From Fasciolopsis buskii (Eukaryota > Platyhelminthes > Trematoda > Plagiorchiida > Fasciolidae), in the NCBI GenBank assembly GCA_008360955.1, contig LUCM01000101.1, positions 343,075-407,074 on the forward strand: a stretch of 64,000 nucleotides of DNA, in the 5' to 3' direction. Below are positions 1-13,352 of the stretch, in pieces. Each line of letters opens with the position of its first letter. Position 1 is the first letter of the stretch. The translations under genes were made by a program, and so were the position numbers. The notes below the pieces were generated by a model. The model saw only the letters and a program-made list of their open reading frames with translations. It made no database searches and had not been told where the DNA came from.

Positions 1-2954
1 TAGCGTCATATCATGGTAAGCAGTCAGCCTGATCCAATTTGCAACTTATTCCAATTATCTTAGATTCACGAGAATTTCATTGTGCATTATTGGACGTAAC
101 ATTAACTAAGTTGCATTCGCGTTTCGTCAAAAAACTCCATGTATTTGAAGAATGCGGTCTAGCAAACGTTTAACTCTAATTTTATTCTTCTGTATTTAAC
201 ACATTTACACAATAAATTCCATGGTTTTGTAGAGCCACTATGACTAAACTACATGAACAGGTACCTGCAAAATGGACATATGGAAGCAGTTGCTGATATT
301 TAATCTCAATTTATTGTATTTTAACTACTCTTATTTTTTTACTGGGAACCTAAATTGATTGTGCTAGTTTAGTACACATTGTGACCGCTGTATATTTTCA
401 AATTCTGCTATCTCGAGTAGGCAGCACAACTGAAACAAATATTTTGGTTACAGATTCGTCTATCACACTTTCGTGGCAGCTTCCAAGGTAGGCGTGCATG
501 TGAAAACTATGTCTTCTCTGATCGCATCCGAATAAGACCGCTTACGGCCAGTTGCTAAGGCTAAGAAAAATGGAAACTGCAAAGGTTGTCTTAATGCATG
601 TCCAATTGTCAGTCAATTTTGGTATTCGTTTTGAATTGGCTGAAGAAGCCATATGTACTACCGATTCGAATTTGGCTGAAGTAACCAGAACCAGGTTTCA
701 AATGAGCGTCCCAATAACTGCTTGTCGCAACATATCATGAAAAACAAAAGCAAAGGCCGTCCTCCGCAGAAGAAATAACCGAAACTTCAGTTGAATAGAT
801 TCAGGCCATAACCGGTTTTCATTTTTGAGGGTTACAATCACACAAATCTGCTCCCTCTAACGTTTTACTTTCCCGTGAACCCAGTCAGCTGGACCAGGTC
901 GACATCTAACAAAATGCAGAACAGAACTGATCCGAGAAGGTGCGAGGACCAAATAAATATCTTGGTAATACGTTGTTCAAATATGGAGAGATATTTTTCT
1001 TTAAATTTATCTGTTACTCGACATGGTAGGATTGTATGAAGGACATTTTTGTTGGTAATATTACACAACGTTCTGTTTGTTGACATTTCGTAGTGGACCT
1101 CAATAAAATCTATCGGAAAATTTTAGCATGCAGTACAATGAGGAAGTTCGACCACACGTAAACAAACTTGATCAACGAGCGGCTCCTATCCAGTTGATCG
1201 GAAACAACATCCACTATCACTTACGATAATTACTCAACAGCAGCACTAGCTTTATGAAAGCAGCCCAAGCTTTATTGCCAGTTTTCGAACTGGGAAGAGA
1301 ACGACAATTTTGCTTTGTGAATGTGAAGAGTTTACGTCCAAAATGCTGTCGTACTGACTGAAAAAATGCCATCAAAGTTCTCTGTCGACACTAGACCTCA
1401 AACCCCTGGGGCCATACTGCCAAAATCAAAATAGTCGTAAAATCAAGGTCGTTATCTTCAGTACGCGAGTGATGGCTTTAAGAATCAAGACATTTATTGT
1501 GGTCTGAAGACGTTTCATTGTAAATCATGAATGTCCAGCTCACCACTGAAAATAGCTGCAGATCTCTTTCGTCTGACCTGTTTTGAATGATCCACACGGA
1601 GTATTTACTGTACCCGTACAAGGACATGAACCGCTAACGAACAGTGGTCGATCGTCTGATGGAAGTTGGTCTATGGCACGCAAAGTCCGTGATGTTAGGG
1701 GCGAAATTTCACAAACTATTGACGTGTTATAGACGACTGCATTTGGTTATTTTATACCGTGCGATTTACGAATCTATTTTTCTGCTAAAATATAAACTGA
1801 CGGCTGAAATTCGAGGGGGACGTCATCCTTTTTCGTGCAAATGTTTGCCCACATCTCCCAAGAAATTCATCAACATTTCACCTACTACCACAGTAACATC
1901 ATTAATTGATCATTTTCCCCTTTGATTTGGATATCCAAGCGGAGATCGAATGAAACCACCAACCAAATGGTTTATCCCGATAATTTTAAGCGTACAAATA
2001 ATGAACGAAATTCCTTCTTATTGGCTTCATTAAGAAGGTTGCCTTCGTATTAAACCACTGACAAGTTAGTGCTTTGTCTAATGCGGTAAGGTTTCTCCAA
2101 TGACCGTCAAAACGTAATTACCATGAACCAGTAATTAAAGAAACACTGATACACAAAACCAGAGCGAAATAAATAACACCAATAGAAAAAGCAGAATATC
2201 AGCCTTGATCGTGATCTTTTATATATGCGATCCGGAAAAGTGACCGCAATTGTGGCTATGGCTTTAAAGTCCTAGTCCAATTGACTTCTGCCAGCCAGAA
2301 CGCCGTTCGCTGAAATCGGCTGGTCAGACTGTGTTTGCCAACTGGTTAATAAATCCAATACTGATAATAGACGATCAAGTGAATTGGCGCTTCTTCAGGT
2401 AAGATATGAAGACCTATAAGTCGTAATGTTTCACCAACCACTTCTTGCACATCAGAAAAAACTGCACATCATTTTCATTTGTCAGCCACCGTGTTATCCT
2501 TCTAGAATATATATTTAGACAAAGACGGAGACGTCTCAGTAAATACAAAAATAGTGAACGGATCGTTTGAAGATGAGAAAAACAATTCATTTGAAAACAA
2601 GGGCAAATACCTCTAGTTTGCTTTGCTAAATGCACAATTCTACTCTTTTGGATGTTTGAAAATTGTTCATTTCTACAATTTCTTAATTAAACTGCAGTCA
2701 TCTTATCTTTGACTTCAATTAGGAGCAACAGTCCTCAGTACTTTTGTTCGAATACGGTAGTCCAATTCCGGAGAAATAATTAAGGAAAAACCACTAGAAA
2801 ATAGCACTGATAACTGAAGTGGAAATCCACCCGTTGGTGATAACGAAGATTCTCGTTTGCATGCGGGAACAACGAAGTTAAAAATACGTGGCGGATAAAA
2901 TAGTTTTGTCCTAAGCCAAAATTCTTGTTTCCTTTTTGGATTAGACTGGTTGCA
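1..2954. other. No supported gene; featureless AT-rich DNA
   Basis: I see no gene here. The open frames are short (up to about 93 codons near 1.64-1.93 kb), have no convincing splice context and resemble no family I recognise. No tRNA-like, simple-repeat or element boundary stands out. Confidence 0.5.
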
Positions 2955-3026
2955 ATTGTGAGTGATATAGTGTAGTTCGTCCACGTTTCGACTACCTTGG
3001 GTAGTCTTTCTCAAGACAAGTTTTCG
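2955..3026 (-). mobile_element. Penelope-like element terminal fragment, diverged
   Basis: On the minus strand this holds the hairpin GACTACC-CAA-GGTAGTC followed by GAAACG, preceded by TTGAGAAA. That is the same module found in the better-preserved copies at 13.4 and 44.3 kb. The flank (a CTCACAATTG stretch on the minus strand) also matches the CACAATAAAA end of those copies, with an internal deletion. It is the most diverged copy in the window and I could not find a target-site duplication. The Penelope-like assignment rests on the hairpin plus GAAACG motif, which is typical of PLE terminal repeats, and on the inverted-terminus structure of the sister copies. It is an inference, because no reverse transcriptase is present. 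Confidence 0.5.
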
Positions 3027-6000
3027 ATGAAAAATACCTGGTTCACTTTTTACCTCGGTTCTGATCGTACCCATTCTGTGATTCGGTGCTTGAAAACTAT
3101 CGGTATTAAATGAAACATTTAGAATGCCCTAAGCAGTGCCAATAGCTTTCAGACTATTCTTGGTTATTTAGTAAAAATTATCTCTGTTTTTATCTGAGTG
3201 AGGGGAGAAAATGTCCTCGGTATCTGATGCAAAAAATAGTAGTCATGCGAAAAGACTAGTGAACAAATGGTGAATCGGACTAGAAAGGATTAAGAAAAAA
3301 CGGCACAGAGTGAAGAAATTTTGGGAAGCTCCTATTAGACCACTGAAAAATAACAAATATAATCAAACGAAAAAATAAATTTCCTTACTTAGTGAGCTTG
3401 CCTTCTTGCCTGATTCTCTCTGGGACCGGAGTAACGCCCTTTAAAGCATATGATTATTAAACTGGCAATGTTTAAGGTTGGCAATTTTCAACCATAATTG
3501 CCCAAAGACACGGGCCTGTGTTCGGTGGATTAAAGGGGCTATGAAATAATCCATGAAACTCGTGAAATGCTACATGTAAAAATTTAATTGGTAGAGATGT
3601 TTATGTTAACCTTGCGTTATAGAGAAATGGCCAGGATAGATATTTCCTTATATTTTCACACTGGTGCGAGCTAATTCTCAGAACGCTTAATAGGCAAGTT
3701 AAAAACTGTTTAGTTATTCTGGTGATTATATGGACCACTGCAAATTTCCAAATTCCACGTAGATGCATCTAAAGTATGAGATTGAAGAGGACGGGGTTGA
3801 CCAGTGCTGAACGAGCTTAAGAGGCACGATGTACCAACTAAATTGCTTTCGGTTTTAAAGTCAGGAAAAGTGGTGTAACTTTCACCGTACGTCACTGGAC
3901 GACTAATGAAGGAGGGCAGAATCATGAAGCTATTCGTGCAAAAGTGCTTATTTCTGCCTGTCCCCGTAAGCGGACTAGTGTCGTAAGAGTAGAGTCTATG
4001 GACGTTTCTAACTGATCAGGTATTTTGGTCACTTCGAACATGAGCTAATTTGAATGAAAATAAATACGAATATTTAATTCAAAAGGGAGAAGAAATAAGT
4101 ATTTAATTAAAAATAATGATACAGATCTACTGAACAACTGAATGGTCATTCAATACGCCTTCCATTGTCAGCACCTGGCGATGAGCGTACAAAGCCTACG
4201 ATGTCCTACGATATCTCAATGTGAAACGGACAGTGAAATATCAACTGGGATGATCGTAGTAAGGTTTTCAACTAAAATTAGTTCCTCCCCGGATAGGAGA
4301 ATCAGTTCGAGATCGGTGTGAAAGTACCTGAGCCCCTGGTTTCTAATATCGACGAAATAGCAGCACTGATTCTAGTGTCTAATGGAGTAGTGTAGTTGTC
4401 AGGCCCAGAGTCAATCTGATACCCAAAACAATTTGCTTCCTAATGAAATATTAATTAAAATATTACATCGAATATAAAAGTCGAAGTCGGGAAAATCAGA
4501 AGAAATTATTGCAAATAAAAATGTTTTTGCCACCGCTCGTAACTATTGCTTGACTCTTTAAAAAAGTAAACAAATTTGGGTTCACATTGTCTTTTGTTAT
4601 TTGAATGGTTAAACATGAAAAAGTTCTACAGACCGGAGGCAGAGTAATTGTGGAGTCAAAAAAATGTAGTTCCAATATTTTCAATCAAACCTTTGGACAG
4701 TATACACGAACTGAGTTTGAAGTAATTTCGATATTGTTGAAACACCGATTTTCAACTGTGCATCATCCAAATTTTTCCATTTTGGATTGTCGTCGCCAAA
4801 AAAATCGGAAGTAACCGTCACTGATCAGTCAGTTAGAGAATACGTCACAGTGAAACTTGACGGGACAGACGGAGTCTAACAGTTCGGCAAACAAACCATC
4901 CGTCAGCCGCCGTACGGGGACAAAATAAAAACACACCACATATAAGTAGAGCGGCCCTGGAGTTGTCTATTTTCCAATGGACTAACGTAGGTTGAATGAC
5001 AGAGAATAGGTCACATAAGTCTCGGTATCAGACAGAAATGAACGGCAGGCACAATGCAATGAGCAACGGAAAGAGAGATTTACAATGAAAGAGAATTAGA
5101 ATACATCAGAAGGAAATGAATACCGAAGTTGCTAATCAACTTCAATTGACCCGTAATCCCGCTCTGTCAGACTAAAAGCTTTTCGATTTTGCAGGACGTA
5201 TAAACTTCACCGTAAATAACCTCGGCACACGGTACTTGTGACTTGAATTAATGACAGTAAAGCAAGTTTTGAGCGACAGGCATCAAAGTTTTGGAAGCTG
5301 TATCAATGGCATTTACATTTACACATTCTCAGCGAACAGACCAATGCCATATATATACATACATATAAAGTGATGAACAGCTCTCTTCCAAGGATGTGCT
5401 TCTGTTTAGCTTTTACTTTTGGACTCCGATTAGCACGTAAAGCATTGATCGGGCTGATCACATGAGCGTATAATTTCTTTCCATTCTGAAATAAGTGCTA
5501 CTGTGAATTTTTAATCTAGGTAATTATTAACTGGAAATGACTGGTCAGTCCGAATAGTGATTTCGTACTGTTTAGAGTGAAAGATAAGAATTATCGTTGT
5601 TCGGAGGAATTTACTCAGTGATTTTTTAAAACGGGCGTTATTTTAAAGAAAGTTGAGAAACATTTTGTTCGTAAAGATTATCGTCGAAATTTCGGTCTCC
5701 AAATTAAATAATTTCTTACATGTGGAACCTAGTCACAGATTTACCATGGAATGTTTTCACAAAAAAATCTACCACTCAAGTCTTAACATCACGTGTACTC
5801 TACTAGTTGCGTTATATCGCTTTCCCAAAAAGCGTGTAGTACTGAATAAGCCACCGATTTAAGTAAGCTCATCATACTGAATACAGCCAATCGTTATACC
5901 TTGACTGTGCGATGCTACCATTGTGATGTTAGACACGAACTGCAAATGACAAAGAGCTGGCGGATATCAACGGCAACGTCCTCGGACAACCAAATCGCGT

Positions 6001-6503
6001 CTTATGGCAAGTGTAAGCTTACATTGTACCGAAAACGACCAAAGGCGATATCGATCTGTAGAACAATTGGTTCAAACAATTACTGGAAGGGGAAACAGTT
6101 GGAGATTGGCTTTGTCGCTCGAGATTCTCCGCCAGTAGCAGTAGGTTGGTGCCACTGTGAAATAAAAAGGGACAGAAACTCATTGGTTCAGGCTAAACAG
6201 CCTTTATGATACAGGTTAGGTTTCGTTGAACCACTTATCTGAATCAGAACATTTTACATTTGTGTTTATGGATTTACCTAGTAACATGTTTTTCTCGCAG
6301 CCCCAGCGCTCACAGGGTTCTTCATGCATGGGTTCGAATCTTTCCGCTATTTCCGTTCTGAGAGTACTTCTCAACAGCGATGATCCCAGAAATTGCTGAA
6401 ACTTACTAGGGATAAGTACAACCTTCGCGAAAATAGTTAAATGTAAAACTGGCCATGACCTGAAGACGGTGACTAAATACTGGATTAGCTAGTAAGTTGC
6501 AGC
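3027..6503. other. No supported gene
   Basis: Only short open frames occur. The longest, about 102 codons at 5901-6209 on the plus strand, starts at TTG and has no recognisable domain. A short TATA/CATA-rich tract lies near 5344-5370. A B-box-like string GGTTCGAATC sits near 6334, but no A-box lies at tRNA spacing upstream, so it is not called. Confidence 0.45.
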
Positions 6504-6539
6504 ATTGCTTTTCTTTTCCAATTTGTGGCAAAATTACAG

Positions 6540-6698
6540 GACGTGTTCCACCCTTGGGGTACCAATTTTATCTGCTCTTATCGACCGCGAAAGCAAAGGA
6601 ACGAAAGATCATCCATGGCTTTACTGTTTGAAAATCATGACGATGCGCCAGCGTTGGAATAATTGGAACATTTTGGGTGGTTTAGGTCCCGGTCATTG
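6540..6698 (+). CDS. Candidate internal exon, unknown product
   Basis: A pyrimidine-rich tract (TTGCTTTTCTTTTCC) is followed by a CAG acceptor at 6537-6539 and an open frame of about 53 codons. A possible donor, TTG|GTGATA, follows at 6699. The frame reads TCSTLGVPILSALIDRESKG and continues through a tryptophan-rich stretch, with third positions that look mixed rather than A/T-only. I do not recognise a family. The frame closes with TGA just past the donor. It could equally be a chance open frame: frames of this length are common in the window. Confidence 0.18.
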
Positions 6699-6702
6699 GT
6701 GA

Positions 6703-9043
6703 TAGTGGCAAAAGCTACAATCAACTTATGTCCAGTGTTTCATTGCCCAAACATCTGAGTGATAAATCGTGATGGAAAACGTTTTTTTTGTGAAGTTGTT
6801 CAATCAGAATGTGATGCTCCATGTCAACAATGAATATTTTTCATGGAGATAGTGTGGCATGAGGCCTAATTAATAGTAAGTGGAATTAGGTATTGCATCA
6901 CTCTTATAAATCCACAGTAGCCGAATGATGACTTACGGACTACTAAATATCAAGAAGGAGCACAAACCGATCAGCCACGCTTTTTGTTCAGTGTTGGGGT
7001 TACAACTCAATCAACCACATGCTTAGCACAGACCAAGGAATCTGAAGATCACCATTCACAGATGGAACCAATACAACTGACATTATCTTCATTGGGCCTT
7101 TCAACAACACAAGATTCCGGATGAATTGTGTATCTTCCGGTCGCTTAAGGGACAACTGTCATTTGTCTTCTGCAGTGTGGTAGGTATCTTGTTTGATTTT
7201 ACTTCGCTAATTTACCAAACCCACAAAGTGACGAAAGTACCGATCGGTCGCTTGAAAGCAGGTTATCAATACTAATAACAATACACAGATTGTCTTCTTT
7301 CTGGGCAATCGTCTTATCTTGTTCTGCTTGCAGTCACCAATTTAAAGCCTGGTGACTCCTGGAGATTTTGCACGGTGATTATTACCACGTTTCACCAGTT
7401 TTGTTCCTATGCCGCGGGCAGCGATGTTTCACCACGTTAAGCGTAATGCTTTTTGTGAGTAATTGTTAGGCTGTGCACTAAAATTTCACTATTCCATTAC
7501 AGTTAACACCAAATAGACCCGTCTTGATCTTAAAATTTCATTAACATCGAGACAAGTGTGCACGAAAGATGTGTCCTAGGATGAACAAAAGGCTTTACGG
7601 CTCGCACAGTCTTGGCAAGCTGAAGAAGATTATAACATCACTGGGTGTGTTTGGCCAGAAGATTATCAAATGTGGAGAGTAAATGAGCGGCAATAGTCTC
7701 AGAACTCGGTTTGTTTCCAAGGCAATTATGATCTTTCATCCTTGACTAATGCTGCTGACATCCTAACTTTCGTTCTTCTAAGAAGTGAAATTTCTCAATG
7801 GGGAACGGGGATCTACATTCAAATATATATGAGCTTTATCACGATTCCTCTTCTCTCTAGCTTTAAAGTATTGCGAAGTAAGAACACCGGGGAATTCTTA
7901 TTGTGTTTTCTCTGAGTTCCGTCATAGTAAAAAGCTCAAACAAAGAAAAACAAAGAATTGCTTTTTCCACTTGAGGACACAAGCCGAGTGTGTCGGTTTT
8001 AGTGCAATCCACTGATACCCTTGAAGGTACCGCGTCATGTGTATGAATTTCTTTAAAACTGTTTTTCGAATCGAGTGAATTTGGCTACGACTATCACAGA
8101 CACCAGATACCCATCTGATCGGTGGTAAAAATCGGTAGCCGAAATCGTTTACGGAATCAGTTGCCATTGTTTTCGTACATTGAAAACAAATGTAAATTCG
8201 AACACAGGTTCCCATGTGATCTAAAATGCCAGCCAAGTCTCAGTTTGCAGTGCAGTTGAAGAAACTCGCTCAAAAGTTTTGTTGCCTTATTCGAATGAGA
8301 TGTTCAAAATTTTCACTGATATTTTCATATCCGTGAGATTGTTTCAAATGACAAAATATGTCACACGTTTACCAGTGCAAGCATGTCGTAACACTTGTAT
8401 TTTGTTTCAAATGGACACGATCCTGTCGGTGATAGATATAAGTTGGATTGTATCAAAACCAGTCCCGCGTACGCCTTGTGTAGAAGAAACTAGAAATGTA
8501 TCTTCATGGCAAGCCATATTTAACAGACCACCAGGGAAGAAATTTGGTGACAAATACGAATTTTTGCGTGTATGCACAAGGATCTTATTAATATGACTCA
8601 ATTGTTCTTGAATCGTGAATTCAGCTTTGCGGTCAGCCTTGTGATCGCTGGTTGTTCTAAATGGATTAAGAGCTAAAATCCTATAGAAAGATGATACAAG
8701 AAGCGCAAGATGGCTTATTTATAGTCGTTGCTAAGTGTTTGAGCGAACACATGCCCGAAAGCATGCAAGCGATTTTGCGGTCATTTTCTCTCATCAAGCA
8801 TACCTGCCTGCTACTCCAGTGTTGTAAAGACGGGATTCTGATAGTAGGATGCAAGAGAGGTGCACAAGTATTTAGAGGATCAAAAGGAGGACTACTTAGC
8901 ATGCACGCCAAATGAGCTACAATAACATCAAAACTGGTCGTGTGCTTCCTCGAATGTTTGTTTATTCAAATATATACGAATGGGTATATACATATACGGA
9001 CAGTGCACAAAACGAACGGAATTACCGATCCCATTCAATCACC
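6703..9043. other. No firm gene; weak open frames near 8.3-8.9 kb
   Basis: The stretch is mostly featureless. Plus-strand frames at 8279-8596 (about 105 codons) and 8691-8915 (about 74 codons, containing QEAQDGLFIVVAKCLSEHMP) look mildly protein-like, but each overlaps an open minus-strand frame and lacks a clear acceptor and donor pair. Not called as exons. Confidence 0.4.
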
Positions 9044-9055
9044 CATTCACGTTTG

Positions 9056-9085
9056 ACAACGAGTCCTAGTTTGGATCGAAACGTC
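9056..9085 (+). ncRNA. Hammerhead-like / PLE-terminus relic
   Basis: The order is CGA, then GTCC, a short loop, GGAT, then CGAAACGTC. This follows the second half of a hammerhead core: stem II, GAAA, start of stem III. Stem II can form with one bulged T (G9063-C9077, then T9064-A9075, C9065-G9074 and C9066-G9073). The upstream CUGANGA box is degraded (ACAACGA), so cleavage activity is not expected. The string resembles hammerhead-derived termini of Penelope-like elements. No target-site duplication was found. Confidence 0.3.
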
Positions 9086-9343
9086 ACGATAAACGTATTA
9101 ACTCAGTGCACGCCTTCTCAAATCTAACATACATGTATATGATATTAAGCTAATGAACCTGCAGAGGCAACAGAAGAGAAAGGCAGTTAAGACAAGGATT
9201 AGTGGTTCATGTATCCCAAGAGCATGAACAAAAACGAACGGACTAACAGCAACATATACGTGATCTACGGATGAAAAGACGTGGATTTTCTCGGCCTACC
9301 TAGAGGGAGAGTTTCAATCATTAAGAACAGTAGGATTTCCACT

Positions 9344-9395
9344 TACGTGGTTCGTCCTATTTCGTCAGGATATCTTCAGGGAAGCCAGACGCGCT
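9344..9395 (-). ncRNA. Hammerhead-like relic, minus strand
   Basis: On the minus strand CTGAAGA (9379-9373) matches the CUGANGA box. It is followed by TCCT and AGGA halves that can pair as stem II, then CGAAC where an active ribozyme has GAAA. A second CUGANGA-type string, CTGACGA (9368-9362), overlaps the loop. The altered GAAA (GAAC) argues against activity. It is probably another decayed retroelement terminus. Confidence 0.28.
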
Positions 9396-9399
9396 CCAC

Positions 9400-10617
9400 G
9401 TCTTATGCGTGAGTGGTGGTGAACTCAATCCGCTGACTGATAGCTTTCGTTGTTTTTTTATTGCTCGGCAAATGTCCAGATGATAATTGCCCATACATAA
9501 AGCTTTTGTTGAACACTGCATGTTCGTTAATTTAACCAGTATTAGAATGCATTTTCACAACGTAGTACTGCTACAAATGTTATTGCCCACCGATGGTAAA
9601 GTGGATCACAGTCAAGTCGGACTAGGAGGAATTATCGAGTTTTTTCTTCTTTAATTTTTGAGACGAGAAAGTGAAAGTCGGGTTATCGATGCAAATGCGT
9701 GAATTGACAGCTTATTATCTATACCGTGTACAAGGTGTTTTAGATGTCATCCATAGGTTGATGAGGTTTGCTTATTTTCAACGACTTTGAATTGTGGTTT
9801 ACTTTTTAGGCTAGATTAGCAGTTTCCAAAGTTTTGTGAACGCTTGGCTTGGCAAAGTGCACGCCAGATTTCACCTGTTATCCGAACACCATAATAACAG
9901 ACCGATTGACGAGTGTGATAGCAGCAAATGAAATCGTCTGCTGTCTCCATCTTATCCGTTTCGTGGGTTATCAGGAGTTAGCAAGAAACATTCTACTATT
10001 TGTCATCCCGTGTTCATTCTTTTATTCACCTTCACTACTAAAAGCTTTACGTAGCTGGGAAGGTGGATAAAAATCCGAATCTGTGGAACTCATCCGTTTT
10101 TTGTGCTATCTCTCATCCCCGGTTTGGGTGATTGGACGCTGAGTGTTTCTGTGTAGCTGGACATTAGGGATACGTTTTTTCACTCTCTCACACGCAACAC
10201 TTGGACAAGTTCATCAGATCAGCAAACGTATTGACGTACACTAGTGAGAATATGGCTGCATTAGCCACCCTCGGTAGACGACGATAAAAGTTCGTTCTTA
10301 TTTATGTGAAGTTCTGTGACCTTAAATTCGGGCCAATTTCCCAGAGTGCAACGCTTTTTTATTCAAGATGATCAGAAAATGTTACATCATCAAATGTTAA
10401 GTCAGGAGGATGAAATCCCGAGAATCAGAGCTGATTGTTTGTGCTTTTCTGCTCAAGGCACAAACGAACACGCATGCACAAGCACAAAGATTCACAGACA
10501 TACGAAACTTTTAGAAATCCGGTTTGTTGCTTCCTTGTTGGCTACGTAATCTTGTTAGTATCGGATGGATCAACTACCTGGGGCATTTTAACCCATCCAC
10601 GTGCACCAGCCGGCTGT
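9400..10617. other. No supported gene
   Basis: Two plus-strand open frames (9849-10070 and 10316-10549) are the only notable content. The second carries an acidic, glutamine-rich run (FFIQDDQKMLHHQMLSQEDE). Neither has a convincing splice or start context. Confidence 0.4.
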
Positions 10618-10627
10618 AGGGGGGGGG
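10618..10627 (+). repeat. Homopolymer G10
   Basis: Ten consecutive Gs, an outlier in an AT-rich region. It is a likely site of length error or polymorphism. Confidence 0.9.
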
Positions 10628-10928
10628 AAGCGATTTGAGGTGTACCGGTTGATGATGTTATCTCGATCACTGCTAGTAGTGTATTTACGAACTAAGATAA
10701 AAAGCCTGAAATTTGGAGGTGGACGAACAGAAATCTCCGCGAGTTGAAATGAGGAAATGTCTATTTGATAGATATTTACCTTACTCATTTAACCCCATTC
10801 CCCTTCTCCGTTCCCACACAACGTGTGGTGTTCCGTGACCATCTAGAGAGTTTTGTGCATCTTTGCGCCGCGAGTGTACTCCCTAGTTATCCGTATCACA
10901 TGTTCTCTTCCTCCATTCCGCACGCAGG

Positions 10929-11092
10929 TACACACACTATGCACATACACACACACACACACATTCGAACACCGCCTCCCCATGCTAAGCAGCTTCAATC
11001 GGATCCACTTAACCAAATGATCCAACCTGGGGAATGGCTCGGCAACGAGCAGATGATAATTGTGATAATGATGATGAGGTTGATGAAACCGT
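10929..11092. repeat. Simple-repeat cluster: (CA)n then (GAT)n-like
   Basis: A CA-dinucleotide tract runs over about 10929-10963 (longest uninterrupted part about 17 bases from 10947). A GAT/ATG-rich low-complexity run follows at about 11053-11092. The histidine-, cysteine- and valine-rich open frames that cross this region on both strands are by-products of the repeats and are not genes. Confidence 0.8.
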
Positions 11093-11300
11093 TGGTGGTG
11101 TGGTTGCGGATGGCGGTGACGAAGACCGTGCTGTGTTCGTTCTTGCGTGTCTCTGTGTAGTTGTCCGCGCACGCTGGTAGAGAGGACTTGGTGCTAAAAC
11201 TTGGTGGCTGAATGAGATTTGGGATTGCGAGCCCTATAGTGAATATACCAGCAAGGTAGTGAACGGGAGGAGAAAAGCACAAGTGCGTCAGTTCACCCAA

Positions 11301-13352
11301 GCTGATCGACTTGATGAGTGGCGGTTATCTTGATGCATATCCAAGCGTGACATTACAAACTCTCCTGTAGACGGGCGGATAACTTACTGATCGAAATTGT
11401 CGTTTGGCTAAACCTGTCATAAAAGAGACAAGCTGAGATTACGGTAATAATCAAATCACTTGAGAACAGATTAATAACAAGTTAGAAAACTTGGGGTAAA
11501 CTGGATGATGTTCAACTAGTGTGAGAATTTCGGAAAGCAACCCAAAAAATGCGATGTTGAATTTGTCAAAGATTCAAGGTAGTTGTTGCACGCTATTTAC
11601 CGGCCTGTAACAGACTCCACGATCCCAGATTATTCCGAGGAGATTGGATTTATCGAAACAAATAAATCCTCGGTAGTTTACAGAACTCCTAAATTAATTG
11701 GTCCAATTGCTCAAATTAGCTGCTCCGATGTAGGATAACGCCTCTGGGAAATAAACTGTCAGAATAAGATTTGTCATGCTGAGCGAGATTCAAGCAAATT
11801 TCGATGCCACAGTTGATTCTACATCAGTCGTTATAAGCCATTCCTGAAAATAAGAGGTTTTCGCTAGTCAAACTTCCTACGAAAGTGTTTCCTTTATTGC
11901 GTGTATAGTCCCAAGACTTTTAGGAACTGTCAGGGAGAACGGACAACTATGATCCTTTGGGTAGTAAAGAGCCAGTTAAGTTTTAAATAGATCAAACGTG
12001 AATGTTGGCCGGGTCATGGCGAAACAAAATAACCTGGTCAGCTGACCAGAGGTTACAGTGCACGGGATTCGGCCCAAACCACCATGATCGTAATTAAAGT
12101 TAATCCCAGTGACATTAATTCATAACATACTATTTGTCATCGGCCGCCCACGTGCCATTCCTTGAAGGAGGCTATCCGACGAACTATCAGGTTGGTTCAG
12201 TCAGACAACATTTGTAAATCAAAGTAATCAAGGGAGAAATTCCTGAAACTCTCGTGTCTCGGATACATGGTTTTGTTGAGCAAATAAAGAATGAGACAAG
12301 CTTTCAAGTCCACCAAACAATCTATCACATATTAACCCCAGAAACAAAACAGATGCTCAGCTGCTATTTATCTTGGTTTGTCAGGAATCACTTCTGACAG
12401 CCGAGAAGGCATTCAGAGCAGCGTGGGATTAGGAAAGAGGCGTGTATGTGTTGATATTTATGCTGGGATGTACTCATAAACGCTATACTAAATCGTAAAC
12501 TGGTTCCTTTCGCAAATATTTGCTTCATATCAGCACCGTATGATGTAGCGGGCAATTTTTTCACACTGGTTTTCAATGTTGAGTGACAAAGTGTCTTGCA
12601 CAACCCTAGCTGAATACTGTGGTGATGATAGACTTCACCACAACCAAGTGACTTGAAGTGGAATCAGCGTAAACCATCTGTCTGTCTTTGCTTCTGTACT
12701 TCTTTGAGAATTTTTTCCGTGCTGATTTCCAACAACATTTTGTGTTATGTTAACAAATTAGGAGTACAAAAACTAATTTGTTTGCTTTCCGCATATCACC
12801 GTTTCATGGAAATATGAAGATGGTTTGTGCTGCATCTCGAACCAGCAAAAACTAAAACGAAGAAAAGAACGTGTATTTATCACGATTTTGAATAACTTAT
12901 GACATCACGTGACGTACGTAATTGGGCGAATTACGAGAGCCGTGTGAATGTGTTAATGAATTCTGTTCCTACGTGCCACGTCTATAAGGTGCCACACTTT
13001 CTCTCAAAGTGCGTTTGATCTGAGTGTAATCAGATTCACTGTTTAATTCCATGTCACATTTTAGTGAATGCATGGAAAAAAGGTTTCTCAATAGATCGAC
13101 ACTTAAAGGTAAACGGAATCTATTCATGATCTTTTATGATTTGATAGCTCGACAAAGGTTCTCCAGTTTGCAACTCCAAGCACTTTTACACAATGGTTTG
13201 TTGACACACTGGTTTTGTTCTAACATCTGACCAAGGAATATTTCGTTCCTATTGACGAGTCTCAAACGTATTCACACGGTACAATACGTAAACTGTCACC
13301 ACTTAATTGAAATCATTATTATGGGGCCTTTGACGCTTGCGATTTCCCAACA
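11301..13352. other. No supported gene
   Basis: Nothing beyond short random-looking frames. No element boundary or tRNA-like signal was seen. Confidence 0.45.

Noticed and set aside
10843..11172. Long histidine/cysteine-rich frames on both strands
   Set aside because: They are translations of the CA and GAT simple repeats; no start or splice evidence.
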